Shown: positions 63,540 to 64,000 of the stretch, piece after piece
How positions within the stretch are numbered: position 1 is the stretch's first letter
Layout: every line of letters starts with the position of its first letter
Assembly: GCA_031553615.1 (NCBI GenBank)
Contig: JAVBLJ010000010.1
Span: forward strand, 62,001 to 126,000
Length of the DNA: 64,000 bases
Direction: 5' to 3'
DNA from: WQXF01 sp031553615
GTDB lineage: Bacteria; Bacillota; Clostridia; Christensenellales; Aristaeellaceae
The notes under the pieces: generated by a model
The model's database searches: none
What the model saw: the letters and a program-made list of their open reading frames with translations, nothing else
Told to the model about the DNA's origin: nothing
Program-made: the position numbers and the translations under genes

Positions 63540-64000
63540 TCGCTTCATCCTCCTTGTATGCTTTGGGGCAGTATTGCGTATTCTCCGCGTCGCACTCGCC
63601 GCACTGGGCGTCGGCGATGCGCAGCTCGATACATCGGTCGATTTGGTCGAGGCGGGCGTTCATCTCGTCCAGGCGGGCCTTGACCGGATCGGGCAGGTTG
63701 ACCTGATCCAAATCCGCGCCCTCGCCGCTGGGGGCCTGCTTGCGCACGATGCGGCCCGGATTGCCCACCACCGTGCAGTAGGGCGGCACCTCCTTGAGCA
63801 CGATCGCCCCCGCACCAATCTTGCAATAGCTGCCCACGGTGAAGGGCCCCAGCACCTTGGCCCCCGCGCCGATGGTCACATTGTCGCCGATGGTAGGGTG
63901 GCGCTTGCCCACGTCCTTGCCCGTTCCGCCCAGGGTCACGCCCTGGTAGATGGTCACGTTGTCGCCGATCTCGGTCGTTTCGCCGATCACCACGCCGTGC
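63526..64000 (-). CDS. cysE: serine O-acetyltransferase (5' end beyond window)
   Basis: Only the C-terminal 157 residues are in the window. The left-handed beta-helix hexapeptide repeats are clear: HGVVIGETTEIGDNVTIYQG, TLGGTGKDVGKRHP, TIGDNVTIGAGAKVLGPF and VGSYCKIGAGAIVLKEVP. The active-site His in HG lies at the very edge. Makes O-acetylserine for cysteine synthesis. A Cys-containing C-terminal extension (CGECDAENTQYCPKAY) follows the usual end. Co-transcribed with cysS. Confidence 0.95.

Overview
The window looks like a chromosomal segment from a spore-forming, GC-rich member of the Clostridia (Firmicutes), probably an uncultured gut or rumen type. The evidence is two alpha/beta-type small acid-soluble spore proteins, the yqfC-yqfD-phoH-pgpH-ybeY-cdd-era-recO cluster, AGGAGG ribosome binding sites, LplB/LplC sugar importers, YesMN-type two-component systems and many cytoplasmic glycosidases. 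Nearly all genes lie on the minus strand. No phage, transposase, plasmid or CRISPR genes were seen.

Region 1 (1-16.3 kb) is a carbohydrate locus. A minus-strand operon runs from an LplB/LplC importer with its binding protein into three cytoplasmic glycosidases; the last, GH36-like, is cut by the window edge. It is divergent from a YesN-like regulator and a YesM-like kinase on the plus strand. A second minus-strand unit, a creatininase-family hydrolase plus a GH101/GH129-like glycosidase, converges on the kinase gene. Region 2 (16.7-28 kb) is a second importer operon feeding a LacZ-type GH2 beta-galactosidase and a GH65 glycoside phosphorylase. An EamA transporter and an AraC regulator lie upstream.

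Region 3 (28-43 kb) is a surface-glycan island, visibly AT-richer from 28 to 36 kb. It holds UDP-galactopyranose mutase, a GT2 glycosyltransferase, a GtrA-like membrane protein, three GH3 enzymes (two with the domain order reversed), a CBM-like lipoprotein and a LytTR/GHKL two-component system. Two of its transcription units share a closely matching promoter block. A tRNA-Val gene borders it.

Region 4 (43.3-48.8 kb) is a histidine operon, hisZG-hisD-hisB-hisA-hisIE. HisZ and HisG are fused in one protein, and hisC, hisH and hisF are absent here. Region 5 (49-64 kb) is housekeeping and sporulation: two SASPs, a PPOX-fold protein, recO, era, cdd, ybeY, pgpH, phoH, yqfD, yqfC, rmuC, a secreted peptidoglycan-binding protein, cysS and partial cysE.

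The most unusual non-coding signal is a family of about 162-bp palindromic elements, three copies (near 16.5, 28.1 and 44.2 kb). They share an 11-base motif and a core hairpin, while their outer arms differ in sequence yet remain self-complementary. Short in-frame tandem repeats also extend the ends of HisZG and PgpH.
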